Below, in pieces: positions 8,481 through 17,457 of a DNA stretch of 64,000 bases; the first letter of the stretch is position 1; every line of letters begins with the position of its first letter. The notes under the pieces were generated by a model, which was not told the DNA's origin, made no database searches, and saw only the letters and a program-made list of their open reading frames with translations. Origin of the DNA: Serinibacter salmoneus (lineage in GTDB: Bacteria > Actinomycetota > Actinomycetes > Actinomycetales > Beutenbergiaceae); NCBI RefSeq assembly GCF_002563925.1, contig NZ_PDJD01000001.1, forward strand, positions 1,184,973 through 1,248,972, given 5' to 3'. The position numbers and the translations under genes were made by a program.

Positions 8481-8552
8481 GGTTGCGACGTTTCTGACGC
8501 GCGCGTGAGCGTGCGTCGCCTCGCGGCGTACACGTGCGCCGCACACCTGGGG

Positions 8553-8578
8553 AAGACCCGCGGAATGCCGCGGGTCTT
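8553..8578 (+). terminator. Rho-independent terminator after the FKBP gene
   Basis: A perfect 11-bp stem (AAGACCCGCGG), loop AATG, then CTTTCTC. It separates the FKBP gene from the ctaC promoter 25 bp further on. Confidence 0.8.
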
Positions 8579-8602
8579 TCTCGCATCCAGGGGCGGGTTG
8601 GG

Positions 8603-8608
8603 TATGGT
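8603..8608 (+). promoter_or_regulatory. -10 box for ctaC-ctaD-ctaF (leaderless)
   Basis: TATGGT, 6 nt before the GTG at 8615. Confidence 0.6.
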
Positions 8609-8614
8609 GACGAC

Positions 8615-9472
8615 GTGTCGACTACGCCCCGCCGCCCCCTGAGAAAAGTGCTGGTGCCCGGCCTTGCCGTGGCCGGCCTCGGTCTTGCCGGGTGCACCCC
8701 TGCCGTCGAGCGGGGGTTCCTCCCCGAGCAGGCTCCGGGTGCCACCAACAACACCGACATGATCATCGAGTTGTGGAACAACTCCTGGATCGCGGCGCTG
8801 CTGGTCGGGGTGTTGGTCTGGGGACTGCTGATCTGGTGCCTGATCGTGTACCGCAAGCGCAAGAACGACAACCAGCTCCCGCCCCAGTTGCGCTACCACG
8901 TGCCGCTGGAGTTGATGTACACGTTCGTGCCGATCGTGATGGTCGGTGTGCTGTTCGCCACGACATCCCGCACGATGGGCGAGATCGTGGACACCTCCGC
9001 CGAACCCGACGTGACCATCGAGGTGGTCGGCAAGCGCTGGTCATGGGACTTCAACTACATGGACTCCGACGTCCACTTCTCCGGAGTCCAGGCCGAACTC
9101 ACGGGCGAGGAGGGTGTGCCCGAGACGCTCCCGACGCTCTACCTCCCGCAGGGTGAGCTCGTGGAGCTGCAGTTGCGCACCCGCGATGTCAACCACGCCT
9201 TCTGGGTGCCGGCCTTCCTCATGAAGATGGACATGATCACCGGTCGGGAGAACTCCTTCCAGATCGTGCCGCAGGAGCTCGGGGTCTTCGAGGGCAAGTG
9301 CGCGGAACTGTGCGGCGAGTACCACGCCTCGATGCTCTTCAACGTCGAGGTCGTCACCCCCGAGGAGTACGAGGCCTACATGGACGAACTCGCGGCGCAG
9401 GGCAACACCGGAATCCTCGGTCCCGAGTACGACGTGCTGCAGGGCGCGGTCGAGCAGGAAGGTAGCCACTGA
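8615..9472 (+). CDS. ctaC: Cytochrome c oxidase subunit II
   Basis: This 285-residue subunit of the aa3 oxidase accepts electrons through its binuclear CuA centre. A twin-charged signal peptide ends at a lipobox LAGC (Cys27), so it is a lipoprotein as in other actinobacteria. Two transmembrane helices follow (about 58-79 and 99-117), then an extracytoplasmic cupredoxin domain. CuA ligands are visible: His194 (DVNHAFWVP), Cys229 and Cys233 ([14 protein letters not shown]), His237 and Met240. It has no fused cytochrome c domain, because QcrC supplies electrons. GTG 8615 is chosen for its leaderless promoter and signal peptide fit. Its stop overlaps the ctaD ATG by one base (TGATG). Confidence 0.97.
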   Translation: MSTTPRRPLRKVLVPGLAVAGLGLAGCTPAVERGFLPEQAPGATNNTDMIIELWNNSWIAALLVGVLVWGLLIWCLIVYRKRKNDNQLPPQLRYHVPLELMYTFVPIVMVGVLFATTSRTMGEIVDTSAEPDVTIEVVGKRWSWDFNYMDSDVHFSGVQAELTGEEGVPETLPTLYLPQGELVELQLRTRDVNHAFWVPAFLMKMDMITGRENSFQIVPQELGVFEGKCAELCGEYHASMLFNVEVVTPEEYEAYMDELAAQGNTGILGPEYDVLQGAVEQEGSH

Positions 9473-11256
9473 TGGCCATCGATGAGGTCCAGTACAACGA
9501 CTCACCGCCGCGCAGCGCGCCGGAGCGGGTGCCGGGGCTCAGCGGCCCGCACCAGCGCCGAGGCAATGCGTTCGTCACGTGGATCACCTCCACGGACCAC
9601 AAGACCATCGGGTACATGTACCTGGTCACCAGCTTCGTGTTCTTCTGCTTCGGGGGCCTGCTCGCGCTGGCGATCCGGGCGGAGCTCTTCGAGCCGGGAC
9701 GGCAGCTGTTCACCAGTGCTGAGCAGTACAACCAGTTCTTCACGATGCACGGCGGCATCATGCTGCTGCTGTTCGCGACCCCGCTCTTCGCCGGGTTCGC
9801 CAACGTGCTGCTGCCGCTGCAGATCGGCGCACCGGATGTCGCATTCCCGCGGCTGAACATGTTCGCGTACTTCCTGTACCTCTTCGGTGGCCTGCTCGCC
9901 GTCGGCGGGTTCCTCACCCCGGAGGGGGCGGCCGGATTCGGCTGGACCTCCTACGTGCCGCTGGCCTCGGAGACCTTCTCCCCGGGCCTGGGTGCCGACC
10001 TGTGGCTCGTGGGCTTCGGGTTGACCGGCTTCTCCACGATCTTCGGTTCGGTCAACTTCATCACCACGATCATCTGCATGCGGGCACCGGGTATGACGAT
10101 GTTCCGGATGCCGATCTTCAGTTGGAACGTGCTGATCACCTCGGTGCTGGCGCTCATGGCCTTCCCGGTGCTGACCGCGGCCTACTTCGGTCTGCTGGCG
10201 GACCGCCGCCTGGACGCCGTCGTCTTCGCACCCGAGTCCGGCGGCGCGATCCTGTGGCAGCACCTGTTCTGGTTCTTCGGGCACCCCGAGGTGTACATCA
10301 TCGCGTTGCCGTTCTTCGGCATCGTCTCGGAGATCTTCCCGGTCTTCTCCCGCAAGCCGATCTTCGGGTACAAGACCCTGGTGCTGGCCACCCTGTCGAT
10401 CGCGGCGCTCTCGGTGACCGTGTGGGCGCACCACATGTACACCACCGGCGCGGTGATGCTGAGCTTCTTCGCGCTGATGACGATGCTCATCGCGGTGCCC
10501 ACGGGGGTGAAGTTCTTCAACTGGATCGGCACGATGTGGCGGGGCAAGATCACCTTCGAGACCCCGATGCTGTGGTCGATCGGGTTCCTCGCGACCTTCC
10601 TGTTCGGCGGCCTGACCGGCATCATCCTGGCCTCGCCGACGTTGGACTTCCAGTTGCACGACACCTACTTCGTGGTGGCGCACTTCCACTACGTGATCTT
10701 CGGGACCGTGGTGTTCGCCATGTTCGCAGGCTTCTACTTCTGGTGGCCCAAGTTCACCGGCAAGATGCTGAACGAGCGTCTCGGCAAGATCCACTTCTGG
10801 CTGACGTTCATCGGCTTCCACACCACCTTCCTCATCCAGCACTGGATGGGCGCGAAGGTCTTCCCGCGTCGCTATGTGGACTACCTCCCGGAGGACGGCA
10901 TCACCACCTGGAACCAGATCTCCACGGTGGGTGCGTTCATCCTGGCCGCGGCCACGCTGCCGTTCCTGTGGAACGTCATCAAGACATGGCGCACCGCGCC
11001 GCAGGTCACCGTGGACGACCCGTGGGGCTACGGTCGCTCGTTGGAGTGGGCGACATCCTGCCCGCCCCCGCGTCACAACTTCACCTCGATCCCGCGCATC
11101 CGCTCGGAGTCCCCGGCCTTCGACCTGCATCACCCCGAGGTCGCCGCGCTCGACCAGGTCTCCCCACGGGGGCCGTACGAGAAGGTCTTCGGGACCGGTG
11201 ACCAGCAGGGTTCGCTCGCCGACCAGCGCTCCACGGGTGGGAAGGACCACGCATGA
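9472..11256 (+). CDS. ctaD: Cytochrome c oxidase subunit I
   Basis: This 594-residue catalytic subunit reduces O2 to water at the haem a3-CuB site and pumps protons. Twelve transmembrane helices are expected. Haem a ligands are His93 ([10 protein letters not shown]) and His406. CuB ligands are His271 in [11 protein letters not shown], with the cross-linked Tyr275, and His320/His321 ([10 protein letters not shown]). The haem a3 ligand is His404 (VVAHFHYV). The K-channel Lys347 is in PTGVKFFNW. These are features of A-type haem-copper oxidases. It sits between ctaC (1-bp overlap) and ctaF (4-bp ATGA overlap), so the three are one transcription and translation unit. Confidence 0.98.
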   Translation: MAIDEVQYNDSPPRSAPERVPGLSGPHQRRGNAFVTWITSTDHKTIGYMYLVTSFVFFCFGGLLALAIRAELFEPGRQLFTSAEQYNQFFTMHGGIMLLLFATPLFAGFANVLLPLQIGAPDVAFPRLNMFAYFLYLFGGLLAVGGFLTPEGAAGFGWTSYVPLASETFSPGLGADLWLVGFGLTGFSTIFGSVNFITTIICMRAPGMTMFRMPIFSWNVLITSVLALMAFPVLTAAYFGLLADRRLDAVVFAPESGGAILWQHLFWFFGHPEVYIIALPFFGIVSEIFPVFSRKPIFGYKTLVLATLSIAALSVTVWAHHMYTTGAVMLSFFALMTMLIAVPTGVKFFNWIGTMWRGKITFETPMLWSIGFLATFLFGGLTGIILASPTLDFQLHDTYFVVAHFHYVIFGTVVFAMFAGFYFWWPKFTGKMLNERLGKIHFWLTFIGFHTTFLIQHWMGAKVFPRRYVDYLPEDGITTWNQISTVGAFILAAATLPFLWNVIKTWRTAPQVTVDDPWGYGRSLEWATSCPPPRHNFTSIPRIRSESPAFDLHHPEVAALDQVSPRGPYEKVFGTGDQQGSLADQRSTGGKDHA

Positions 11257-11705
11257 GCAATCACACCCCCGCACGCCCCGACCAGGCGCGCGAGCGCAAG
11301 CCGCTCGGCACCGAGACCCGCATGTTCCTGCTGCTGGTCCCGTTCTTCCTGGTGGTTGCCGTCGTCTACGGTGTGCTGACCGACTTCAACGAGCCCGTGG
11401 GCCTGTTCGCCATCCCGCTCGTGGGCGCGCTGTCGGGCATGGTGGGCTTCTTCCTCTGGCTCACCGGTCGTCGCATCGCGATGCGCCCCGAGGACAACCC
11501 GCACGGCACGATCGCGGAGGCCGCCGGCGAGTACGGCGAGTTCTCCCCGCATTCCTGGTGGCCGTTGGTGCTCGCCGCCGGCGCGGCCATCACCTTCTTC
11601 GGTGTGGCCGTGGGCTGGTGGGTCTGCGTCGTCGGGTTCGTGGTCGGTGTGATCGGCCTCGTGGGCCTCATCTTCGAGTTCTCCCGCGGGCAGCACGCGC
11701 ACTGA
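11253..11705 (+). CDS. ctaF: Cytochrome c oxidase subunit IV, actinobacterial type
   Basis: This 150-residue small subunit is specific to the actinobacterial aa3 oxidase and is part of the bcc-aa3 supercomplex. Four hydrophobic segments are visible, at about 25-42, 50-70, 98-117 and 119-141. The family motif [13 protein letters not shown] lies near residues 91-103. It overlaps the end of ctaD by 4 bp (ATGA), and a strong bidirectional terminator at 11720-11755 follows. Confidence 0.94.
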   Translation: MSNHTPARPDQARERKPLGTETRMFLLLVPFFLVVAVVYGVLTDFNEPVGLFAIPLVGALSGMVGFFLWLTGRRIAMRPEDNPHGTIAEAAGEYGEFSPHSWWPLVLAAGAAITFFGVAVGWWVCVVGFVVGVIGLVGLIFEFSRGQHAH

Positions 11706-11719
11706 CTCCTCGCGGACAC

Positions 11720-11755
11720 GAACGGGCGCCCCTCCAGCAGGAGGGGCGCCCGTTC
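11720..11755. terminator. Bidirectional terminator between ctaF and sodA
   Basis: A perfect 16-bp inverted repeat (GAACGGGCGCCCCTCC) with an AGCA loop lies between the convergent ctaF and sodA genes. Short T runs flank it. Confidence 0.85.
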
Positions 11756-11789
11756 CCGTTCATCCGGCGGTGGGCCGCCGTGGCGGCTC

Positions 11790-12413
11790 TCAGGCGGGGA
11801 CGATGAGCCCGCTGGCACCGGGGGAGGTGGCGCGCTCGAGACGAGCGGCGACGTCGTGCCAGTTCACGATGTTCCACCATGCCGCGATGTAGTCCGCGCG
11901 CACGTTGAGGTAGTCCAGGTAGTAGGCGTGCTCCCACACGTCCAGCATGAGCAGGGGCACCAGGCCGAGTGCGAGGTTGGCCTGCTGGTCGTAGAGCTGC
12001 ACGATCACCGGGTTGGCGCCCACGGTGTCCCAGGCCAGGACCGCCCAGCCGGATCCCTGGACCCCCGCGGCCACGGCCGCGAAGTGTTTCTTGAACGCCT
12101 CCACGCCCCCGAAGCTGTCCTGGAGCATGGCGAGCAGCTCGCCGGCGGGTTCCCCGCCCTCGGGGGACATGTTCTCCCAGAAGACGGTGTGGTTGACGTG
12201 CCCACCCAGGTTGAAGGCGAGGTTCTTGGAGTGCAGGTTCACCGCGGCGAGATCCCCGGCGGAGCGTGCCTCGGCGAGCTTCTCCAACGCGGTGTTCGCG
12301 CCCGTGACGTACGCCTGGTGGTGCTTGTCGTGGTGCAGCTGCATGATCTTGCCCGAGATGTGGGGCTCCAGCGCCGCGTAGTCGTAACCGAGCTCGGGAA
12401 GTGTGTACGTCAT
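11790..12413 (-). CDS. sodA: Superoxide dismutase, Fe/Mn family
   Basis: This 207-residue enzyme dismutates superoxide to O2 and H2O2. Metal ligands are His27 (QLHHDKHH), His75 (VNHTVFW), Asp158 and His162 (DVWEHAYYLDY). Together with GSGWAVLAWD these suggest a manganese or cambialistic enzyme. There is no signal peptide, so it is cytosolic as predicted. The ATG has a strong AAGGAGAGG ribosome binding site. It lies downstream of the qcr operon on the same strand but is separated from it by a hairpin at 12472-12504, so it probably has its own promoter (a possible TACGTT -10 at 12465-12470). The position beside the respiratory chain fits protection from superoxide leaking there (inference). Confidence 0.97.
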   Translation of the reverse strand: MTYTLPELGYDYAALEPHISGKIMQLHHDKHHQAYVTGANTALEKLAEARSAGDLAAVNLHSKNLAFNLGGHVNHTVFWENMSPEGGEPAGELLAMLQDSFGGVEAFKKHFAAVAAGVQGSGWAVLAWDTVGANPVIVQLYDQQANLALGLVPLLMLDVWEHAYYLDYLNVRADYIAAWWNIVNWHDVAARLERATSPGASGLIVPA

Positions 12414-12471
12414 GCGTTCCTCTCCTTGTGGGTGCTCCGGGCGGTGCCCGGTTCCTACTGTTCCAACGTAA

Positions 12472-12504
12472 CCGGCCCCCCTCGCATTCCGCGAGGGGGG
12501 CCGG
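12472..12504 (-). terminator. Terminator of the qcr operon
   Basis: A perfect 14-bp inverted repeat (CCGGCCCCCCTCGC) with a 5-nt loop lies 18 bp past the qcrB stop. The tail on the minus strand is TTACGTT rather than a clean U-tract. Confidence 0.7.
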
Positions 12505-12522
12505 GTGTTGCGTGAGACGGCG

Positions 12523-14199
12523 TCAGTGCTGGCTGCCGCTCGCGATCTCCTCGCGAGCAGGTGCGCCGTCGATCTCGTCGTTGCCGTGATGGTCGTGTGC
12601 GGCCGCCAACTCGGCCGGGGTGACCGGCGCGATGCGGTCGGCGAAGAAGAACCGGGACACCGCGGCGCGGCGCTTGTCCTTCTTGTAGCCGGGGCGCCGC
12701 ACGCCACGGGCGTTGGTCTCGGGACCTGCCTCGATCGGGGCACGATCATCCTGCTGCACGAGGATCCAGCGCTCGGCGTCGGTGAGCGGCTGGTGCACCT
12801 CGATGTACTCACCCGAGGCGAATCGCACCACACGGCCGGTCTCGTGGCCGTGCAGCACGAGCTCGCGGTCACGGCGCTGCAGCGCGAGGCACAGCCGCTT
12901 GGTGACGACGAACGCGAGCCAGGGACCCACGAAGAAGAGCACCCGGAAGACCCACGTGATCGAGTTGATCGACAGGTCGAAGTGGGTGGCGATGAGGTCG
13001 TTGGAGCCGGCCAGCGCGAGGATGATGAACTCGGTCAGGATCGCCACGCCGACACCGGTGCGTACCGGAACGTTGCGGGGGCGGTCCAGGAGGTGGTGCT
13101 CCCGCTTGTCACCGGTGGCCCACGCTTCCAGGAACGGGTACACGGCGAGCGCCGTGAACAGGATGCCGGGCACGATCACGGCCGGGATCAGTACGTTCAG
13201 CGAGAGGGTGTACCCGCCGATCACGTACTCGGTCTGGCCCGGCATGAGGCGTAGCGAACCCTCGAGGAACAGCATGTACCAGTCCGGCTGGGCACCGGCG
13301 GACACGGGGGAGGGGTCGTAGGGGCCGTAGTTCCACACCGGGTTGATCGACAGGAACGCACCCATCAGGGCGAGCGCACCGAACACGATGAAGAAGAACC
13401 CACCGGCCTTGGCCATGTAGACCGGGAACAGCGGGTAACCGACCACGTTGCGGTTGGTGCGCCCCGGCCCGGGGTACTGGGTGTGCTTGTGCACCACGAC
13501 CAGCATGAGGTGGACCGCCACGAGCGCCAGGATGATCCCGGGCACCAGGAGAATGTGGGCCGTGAACAGGCGCGGGATGATCACCGTGCCGGGGAACTCC
13601 CCGCCGAACAGGCCGAAGGAGATGTAGGACCCGAGCACCGGGATCGACTTGGCCACGCCGTCGGCAATGCGCAGTCCGTTGCCGGAGAGCACGTCATCCG
13701 GCAGCGAGTACCCGGTGAAGCCGGCGAGCAGGCCCATGATCATCAGGGTGAAACCCACGAGCCAGTTCAGCTCGCGCGGCTTACGGAACGCCCCGGTGAA
13801 GAACACCCGCATCATGTGCGTCACGATCGAGGCCATGAACAGCAGGGCCGCCCAGTGGTGGATCTGCCGCATGAGAAGGCCGCCGCGCACGTGGAAGGAG
13901 AGGTCGAGCGTGGAGGCGAAGGCCTCGGACATCTCCACGCCCTGCATCGTGACGGGCAGGGCGTCCTCGGGGTAGTGCACCTCGGTCATCGAGGGAACGA
14001 AGAACATCGTCAGGAACGTGCCGGTGAGGATCAGCACGATGAAGCTGTACAGGGCGATCTCACCCAGGAGGAAGGACCAGTGGTCCGGGAAGACCTTGCG
14101 GGCGAACTCCTTGACGATCTTCGCCCCGCCCACGCGGGTGTCGAAGAAGTCACCGGTCGCGGCCGCACCGCGTGCCGCGGGGGACGTCTGGGTGCTCAA
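12523..14199 (-). CDS. qcrB: Menaquinol-cytochrome c reductase cytochrome b subunit
   Basis: This 558-residue membrane subunit of the bcc complex oxidises menaquinol and holds two b haems. Haem ligand pairs are visible at His114/His128 (RQIHHWAALLF and VTHMMRVF) and His215/His230 (RLFTAHILL and AVHLML). The spacings of 14 and 15 residues are as in b6f-like cytochromes. About eight helices are followed by an actinobacterial C-terminal extension of some 130 residues. The start is a rare TTG at 14199 that overlaps the qcrA stop (TTGA), preceded by GGAGGCAGGA, so it is translated by coupling. The complex passes electrons to QcrC and then to aa3 oxidase. Confidence 0.96.
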   Translation of the reverse strand: MSTQTSPAARGAAATGDFFDTRVGGAKIVKEFARKVFPDHWSFLLGEIALYSFIVLILTGTFLTMFFVPSMTEVHYPEDALPVTMQGVEMSEAFASTLDLSFHVRGGLLMRQIHHWAALLFMASIVTHMMRVFFTGAFRKPRELNWLVGFTLMIMGLLAGFTGYSLPDDVLSGNGLRIADGVAKSIPVLGSYISFGLFGGEFPGTVIIPRLFTAHILLVPGIILALVAVHLMLVVVHKHTQYPGPGRTNRNVVGYPLFPVYMAKAGGFFFIVFGALALMGAFLSINPVWNYGPYDPSPVSAGAQPDWYMLFLEGSLRLMPGQTEYVIGGYTLSLNVLIPAVIVPGILFTALAVYPFLEAWATGDKREHHLLDRPRNVPVRTGVGVAILTEFIILALAGSNDLIATHFDLSINSITWVFRVLFFVGPWLAFVVTKRLCLALQRRDRELVLHGHETGRVVRFASGEYIEVHQPLTDAERWILVQQDDRAPIEAGPETNARGVRRPGYKKDKRRAAVSRFFFADRIAPVTPAELAAAHDHHGNDEIDGAPAREEIASGSQH

Positions 14200-15305
14200 T
14201 GTCCTGCCTCCGCCGTCTCGTCCTCGCGATCGGTCACATCACTGCCGTACTCGTCGTAGCGCTGCATCTCCCAGGTGGAGGGCCCGACCATCTCGTGGAA
14301 GTCGCTCTGCGCCGCGAGGTAGCCCTCGTCGTCGACCATGATCGGCAACTGCGGCAGGGCGCGCTTGGCGGGCCCGAAGACCACCTTCGCGCCGTCGGAC
14401 ACGTCGAAGGTCGACTGGTGGCACGGGCACAGCAGGTGGTGGGTCTGGCGCTCGTACAGGGCCACCGGGCACCCCACGTGCGTGCAGACCTTGGAGTAGG
14501 CCACGATGCCCTGCCAGCTCCACCCCTCGCGTCCGGGCTGCTCGATGAGCTCGGAGGGGTCCATCCGCACGAGCAGCACGATCGCCTTGGCCTTCTTCTC
14601 CAGCATGTGGGAGGAGCCGATCAGGCCGTCGGGGATGACGTGGAAGACGGATCCGATGGTCACGTCCTCGGGACGGATCAGCGCGCCGTCGGGGTCGCGT
14701 GCGAGGCGCACGCCGGTGTTCCACATCGTGTAGCGCATCTGGCTGACGTTCCAGTTGCCGCCGAGGTTGCCCACGAGCGGCACCACGAAGGCGAGCGGGG
14801 CGAGGGCCAGGGCACCGACCATGGTGCCCTTGAGGAGCGGGCGACGCCCGATGCGGGAGTCCTCGGCGCCCTCTGCCAGCAGCTGGGCGGCATCAGCGCG
14901 GGTGGCCTCGTCGCTCTTCTGCGGGTGGCGTTCGTCCACGTGCTCCACGTCGGACATCAGGGCCTTGGCCCAGTGCACCGCGGCCACGCCGATACCGAGC
15001 ATGCCGACGCCGAGCCCGGCGCCGATACTGAGGGTGGAGGCGCGCACGTTCCCGACCGTGGAGTCCATCGGGAAGGCGAAGTAGCCCCAGATGCCCACGA
15101 TGGTGGCGAGAATCGAGACGGTGAAGATCAGCGCAACCTGCCGCTCGACCTTCTTCGCCTGCTCGGGGTCCTTGTCGGAGAGCCGATGTGCGTGCTCGGG
15201 CAGCCCCGGGTTCGCGAACGCCGTGGTGCCGTCCGGCTCCGCGCCGAACACCTCGTCGTCGAGCTCGCTCGAGGCGGTGGGCGGCGTCAGTTCGTTGTTG
15301 CTCAT
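14196..15305 (-). CDS. qcrA: Menaquinol-cytochrome c reductase Rieske iron-sulfur subunit
   Basis: This 369-residue Rieske subunit carries electrons from menaquinol to the c haems of QcrC. Cluster ligands are Cys274/His276 (CTHVGC) and Cys293/His296 (CPCHQS), with disulfide cysteines at 279 and 295. Like other actinobacterial QcrA proteins it has an extended N-terminus and three transmembrane helices (about 57-78, 90-112 and 160-180). The ATG at 15305 overlaps the qcrC stop by 4 bp (ATGA). The reading frame is open further upstream to 15371, but that part overlaps qcrC. Confidence 0.96.
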   Translation of the reverse strand: MSNNELTPPTASSELDDEVFGAEPDGTTAFANPGLPEHAHRLSDKDPEQAKKVERQVALIFTVSILATIVGIWGYFAFPMDSTVGNVRASTLSIGAGLGVGMLGIGVAAVHWAKALMSDVEHVDERHPQKSDEATRADAAQLLAEGAEDSRIGRRPLLKGTMVGALALAPLAFVVPLVGNLGGNWNVSQMRYTMWNTGVRLARDPDGALIRPEDVTIGSVFHVIPDGLIGSSHMLEKKAKAIVLLVRMDPSELIEQPGREGWSWQGIVAYSKVCTHVGCPVALYERQTHHLLCPCHQSTFDVSDGAKVVFGPAKRALPQLPIMVDDEGYLAAQSDFHEMVGPSTWEMQRYDEYGSDVTDREDETAEAGH

Positions 15306-16084
15306 GAGGACTTCGCTCCGATCCACACCGCGAACCCGATCAACGAGCCCATCCCGATGATCCACACCCACATACCCTCGGACACGGGGCCGACGGAACC
15401 GAGGTTCGCGCCGCCCGGGTCCTGCTCACGCTGCGCCATGAGGTAGGCGATGACGTCGCGCTTGGCCTCGGGGGTGATGTTGGCGTCGTTGAAGACGGGC
15501 ATCGACTGCGGACCCGTGAGCATCGCCTCGTAGATCTCCGTGGGAGTCGAGGCGAACAGCGACGGGGCGTACTTGCCCTCCGAGAGGGCGCCGCCGGCGC
15601 CGATCGCGTTGTGGCACATCGCGCAGTTGGTGCGGAACACCAGCATGCCCTCCGCGGCGTCGCCCAGCTCCGGGTCGACCTGCTCCTCGGTGGGGATCGC
15701 GGGGCCGGGGCCCAGTGTCGCGACGTACGCGGCGAGCTGGCGCGTCTGTTCGGCGTCGAACTGCGGGTTCTTGCTCGGGGCCTGTGGAGCGCTGGCCGCC
15801 ATCGGCATACGTCCGGTCGCCACCTGGAAGTGCACGGCCGCGGAGCCGACGCCGATCAGGGAGGGCGCCACGCCGTCCGTGCCCTGCGCGTTCATGCCGT
15901 GGCAGGAGGCGCAGTTGGCCTGGAAGAGGCGTTCACCCTGCTCGACCTCGTCGGAGGTGGCGGTGGCCTGGGCCGGCTGGGGAGCCACGACGGCGTAGCC
16001 GACGCCGACGGTCAGCAGCGCGAGCAGCATCAGCAGCACCGGTGCGACCCGGTGCCGTCGCGCTCTGGCGAGGGCGTTCACCAT
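15302..16084 (-). CDS. qcrC: Di-haem cytochrome c subunit of the bcc complex
   Basis: This 260-residue cytochrome cc has two class I haem sites: Cys58-Cys61-His62 (CASCH) and Cys154-Cys157-His158 (CAMCH), with likely axial Met residues in GRMPM and GPQSMPVF. It has an N-terminal signal or anchor helix (about 14-33) and a C-terminal transmembrane helix (about 232-252). It passes electrons directly to CtaC, replacing a soluble cytochrome c. ATG 16084 is chosen because GAGGA lies 6 nt upstream; a GTG directly before it (16087) is an alternative. It is followed by qcrA and qcrB with overlapping codons. Confidence 0.95.
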   Translation of the reverse strand: MVNALARARRHRVAPVLLMLLALLTVGVGYAVVAPQPAQATATSDEVEQGERLFQANCASCHGMNAQGTDGVAPSLIGVGSAAVHFQVATGRMPMAASAPQAPSKNPQFDAEQTRQLAAYVATLGPGPAIPTEEQVDPELGDAAEGMLVFRTNCAMCHNAIGAGGALSEGKYAPSLFASTPTEIYEAMLTGPQSMPVFNDANITPEAKRDVIAYLMAQREQDPGGANLGSVGPVSEGMWVWIIGMGSLIGFAVWIGAKSS

Positions 16085-16154
16085 CACGTGTCCTCGTTTC
16101 TGATCGGGGTGGAGAGTGGGAGTCGGCCTGGAGTGGTCACTGTCATCGCGTGCC

Positions 16155-16799
16155 TCACTGCAGGAAGTAGATCGCGAAGAACAGGCCGAGCCAGATGACG
16201 TCGACGAAGTGCCAGTAGTAGGAGGTGACGATGGCGCGGGTCGCCTCGCGGTGGGTGAACCGGCCCGCGACGAACGAGGACCCGAGCACGAAGAGGAACG
16301 CGAGCAGTCCGCCCACCACGTGGATGCCGTGGAATCCGGTCGTCAGGTAGAACACCGCACCGAAGGAGGAGTTGCTGATGGTGATGCCGTGTTCGACCAG
16401 CTCGGCGTACTCGGTGACCTGCCCGGCGATGAAGACCGCCCCCATGATGAAGGTCAGCGTGTACCACTCCTGCATGCCCCAGCCGCGAATGTTCAGCAGC
16501 GAACCGGTGCGGCGCGGTTGCAGGCGCTCCGCGGCCCAGACGCCGAACTGGCAGGTCACCGAGGAGGACACCAGGATGATCGTGTTGATGATCACCAGGG
16601 TCATGTTCAGACGCTGGGTGCTCTCCTCCCAGACCTCCGGGCCGGCGACGGCGCGGTGGGTGAAGTAGATCGCGAACATCCCCGCGAAGAACATGAGTTC
16701 GCTGGAGAGCCACACGATCGTGCCGACCTGCGTCATGTTCGGGCGGTCGACGCTCACATGGGGATTGGCTGCGGGCGCAGTGGGGGCATGGCTGGACAC
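16155..16799 (-). CDS. ctaE: Cytochrome c oxidase subunit III
   Basis: This 214-residue subunit III of the aa3 oxidase has about five transmembrane helices. Family features include [22 protein letters not shown] near the N-terminus, [12 protein letters not shown] and [12 protein letters not shown] near the C-terminus. It supports the stability of subunit I and the proton uptake path. The GTG at 16799 lies 6 nt after a CATAAT -10 box. The 70 bp between its stop and qcrC show no terminator, so ctaE-qcrC-qcrA-qcrB is probably one operon, the standard actinobacterial order. Confidence 0.96.
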   Translation of the reverse strand: MSSHAPTAPAANPHVSVDRPNMTQVGTIVWLSSELMFFAGMFAIYFTHRAVAGPEVWEESTQRLNMTLVIINTIILVSSSVTCQFGVWAAERLQPRRTGSLLNIRGWGMQEWYTLTFIMGAVFIAGQVTEYAELVEHGITISNSSFGAVFYLTTGFHGIHVVGGLLAFLFVLGSSFVAGRFTHREATRAIVTSYYWHFVDVIWLGLFFAIYFLQ

Positions 16800-16805
16800 C
16801 CCGTC

Positions 16806-16811
16806 ATTATG
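16806..16811 (-). promoter_or_regulatory. -10 box for ctaE-qcrCAB (leaderless)
   Basis: CATAAT on the minus strand, 6 nt before the GTG at 16799. Confidence 0.55.
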
Positions 16812-16913
16812 GCGAATCGTCGCCTCCCCGCGCTGGCAGGACCTGGGTCAACGGCGTGTTCCCGCGCTTTGGTGCGGTGCATGGTGCATCCAGTGGCGGC
16901 GGTGCCGCGAGCG

Positions 16914-16944
16914 GGTTCTGACGCGCCTGTGAACCCTGTCAGAA
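16914..16944. promoter_or_regulatory. Nested inverted repeats and CRP/GlxR-like site between ctaE and the receiver-like gene
   Basis: TTCTGAC (16916-16922) and GTCAGAA (16938-16944) form a perfect 7-bp inverted repeat with a 15-nt spacer. Inside it GGGTTC and GAACCC form a second one. TGTGA-N6-TCAGA (16928-16943) is one base from the CRP/GlxR consensus TGTGA-N6-TCACA. It lies about 115 bp upstream of ctaE and 64 bp upstream of the plus-strand gene at 17008. A regulatory role is inferred. Confidence 0.45.
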
Positions 16945-16995
16945 ATCAGGCGTACCGTGGCGCGGGGCGGTCGTGCCTGGACGCGCTGTGCCCAC

Positions 16996-17001
16996 TAGGC
17001 T
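16996..17001 (+). promoter_or_regulatory. -10 box for the receiver-like gene and trpD (leaderless)
   Basis: TAGGCT, 6 nt before the ATG at 17008. Confidence 0.6.
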
Positions 17002-17007
17002 CGGGGC

Positions 17008-17457
17008 ATGACTGCAGAGTCCACGACGACGTCCCAGCACACTCAGTCCCAGGTCGCCCAGGGGGATCCGACGCGAGCGCGGGTCGTGCTCTACAGCGAC
17101 GACGTGAACACCAGGCGCACCGTGCGGCGCGCCATCGGTCGGCGGGCCTCCAAGGACACCCCGTTCCTGGAATGGACCGAGGTGGCCACGGCTGCCGCCA
17201 TGTTCGAGGCCGTCAGCGCCGGCGGCGTCGATCTGCTCATCCTGGACGGCGAGACCGCCAAGGTGGGCGGCTTCGGTCTGGCGCGGCAGGTCAAGGACGA
17301 GGTGTTCGACGCCCCGCAGATCCTGCTGCTCGTGGCCCGGCCGCAGGATGCGTGGTTGGCCGCGTGGTCGCACGCCGAGGGCAGCGTGCCCTATCCGCTG
17401 GACCCCATGGCACTCGCGGAGGCGGTGGCCGGCCTCCTGCGCGAGGCTGCGGCGTGA
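17008..17457 (+). CDS. Receiver-like protein without an output domain
   Basis: This 149-residue protein has an N-terminal Ser/Thr/Gln-rich tail, then a single response-regulator-like fold from about residue 23. An acidic pair in VVLYSDDVN and a candidate phospho-acceptor Asp in LLILDGE are visible. However, the conserved C-terminal Lys-Pro is replaced by Tyr-Pro (VPYPLDP), and the switch Thr/Ser is not evident (LLLVAR). It may therefore be a pseudo-receiver that acts by protein contact. No DNA-binding domain follows. Its stop overlaps the trpD start (GTGA), and it is divergent from ctaE. Confidence 0.75.
   Translation: MTAESTTTSQHTQSQVAQGDPTRARVVLYSDDVNTRRTVRRAIGRRASKDTPFLEWTEVATAAAMFEAVSAGGVDLLILDGETAKVGGFGLARQVKDEVFDAPQILLLVARPQDAWLAAWSHAEGSVPYPLDPMALAEAVAGLLREAAA

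Noticed and set aside
9502-11274. A 590-codon minus-strand frame antisense to ctaD
   Set aside because: It is a His/Arg/Glu-rich shadow of the ctaD coding frame with no recognisable protein family.
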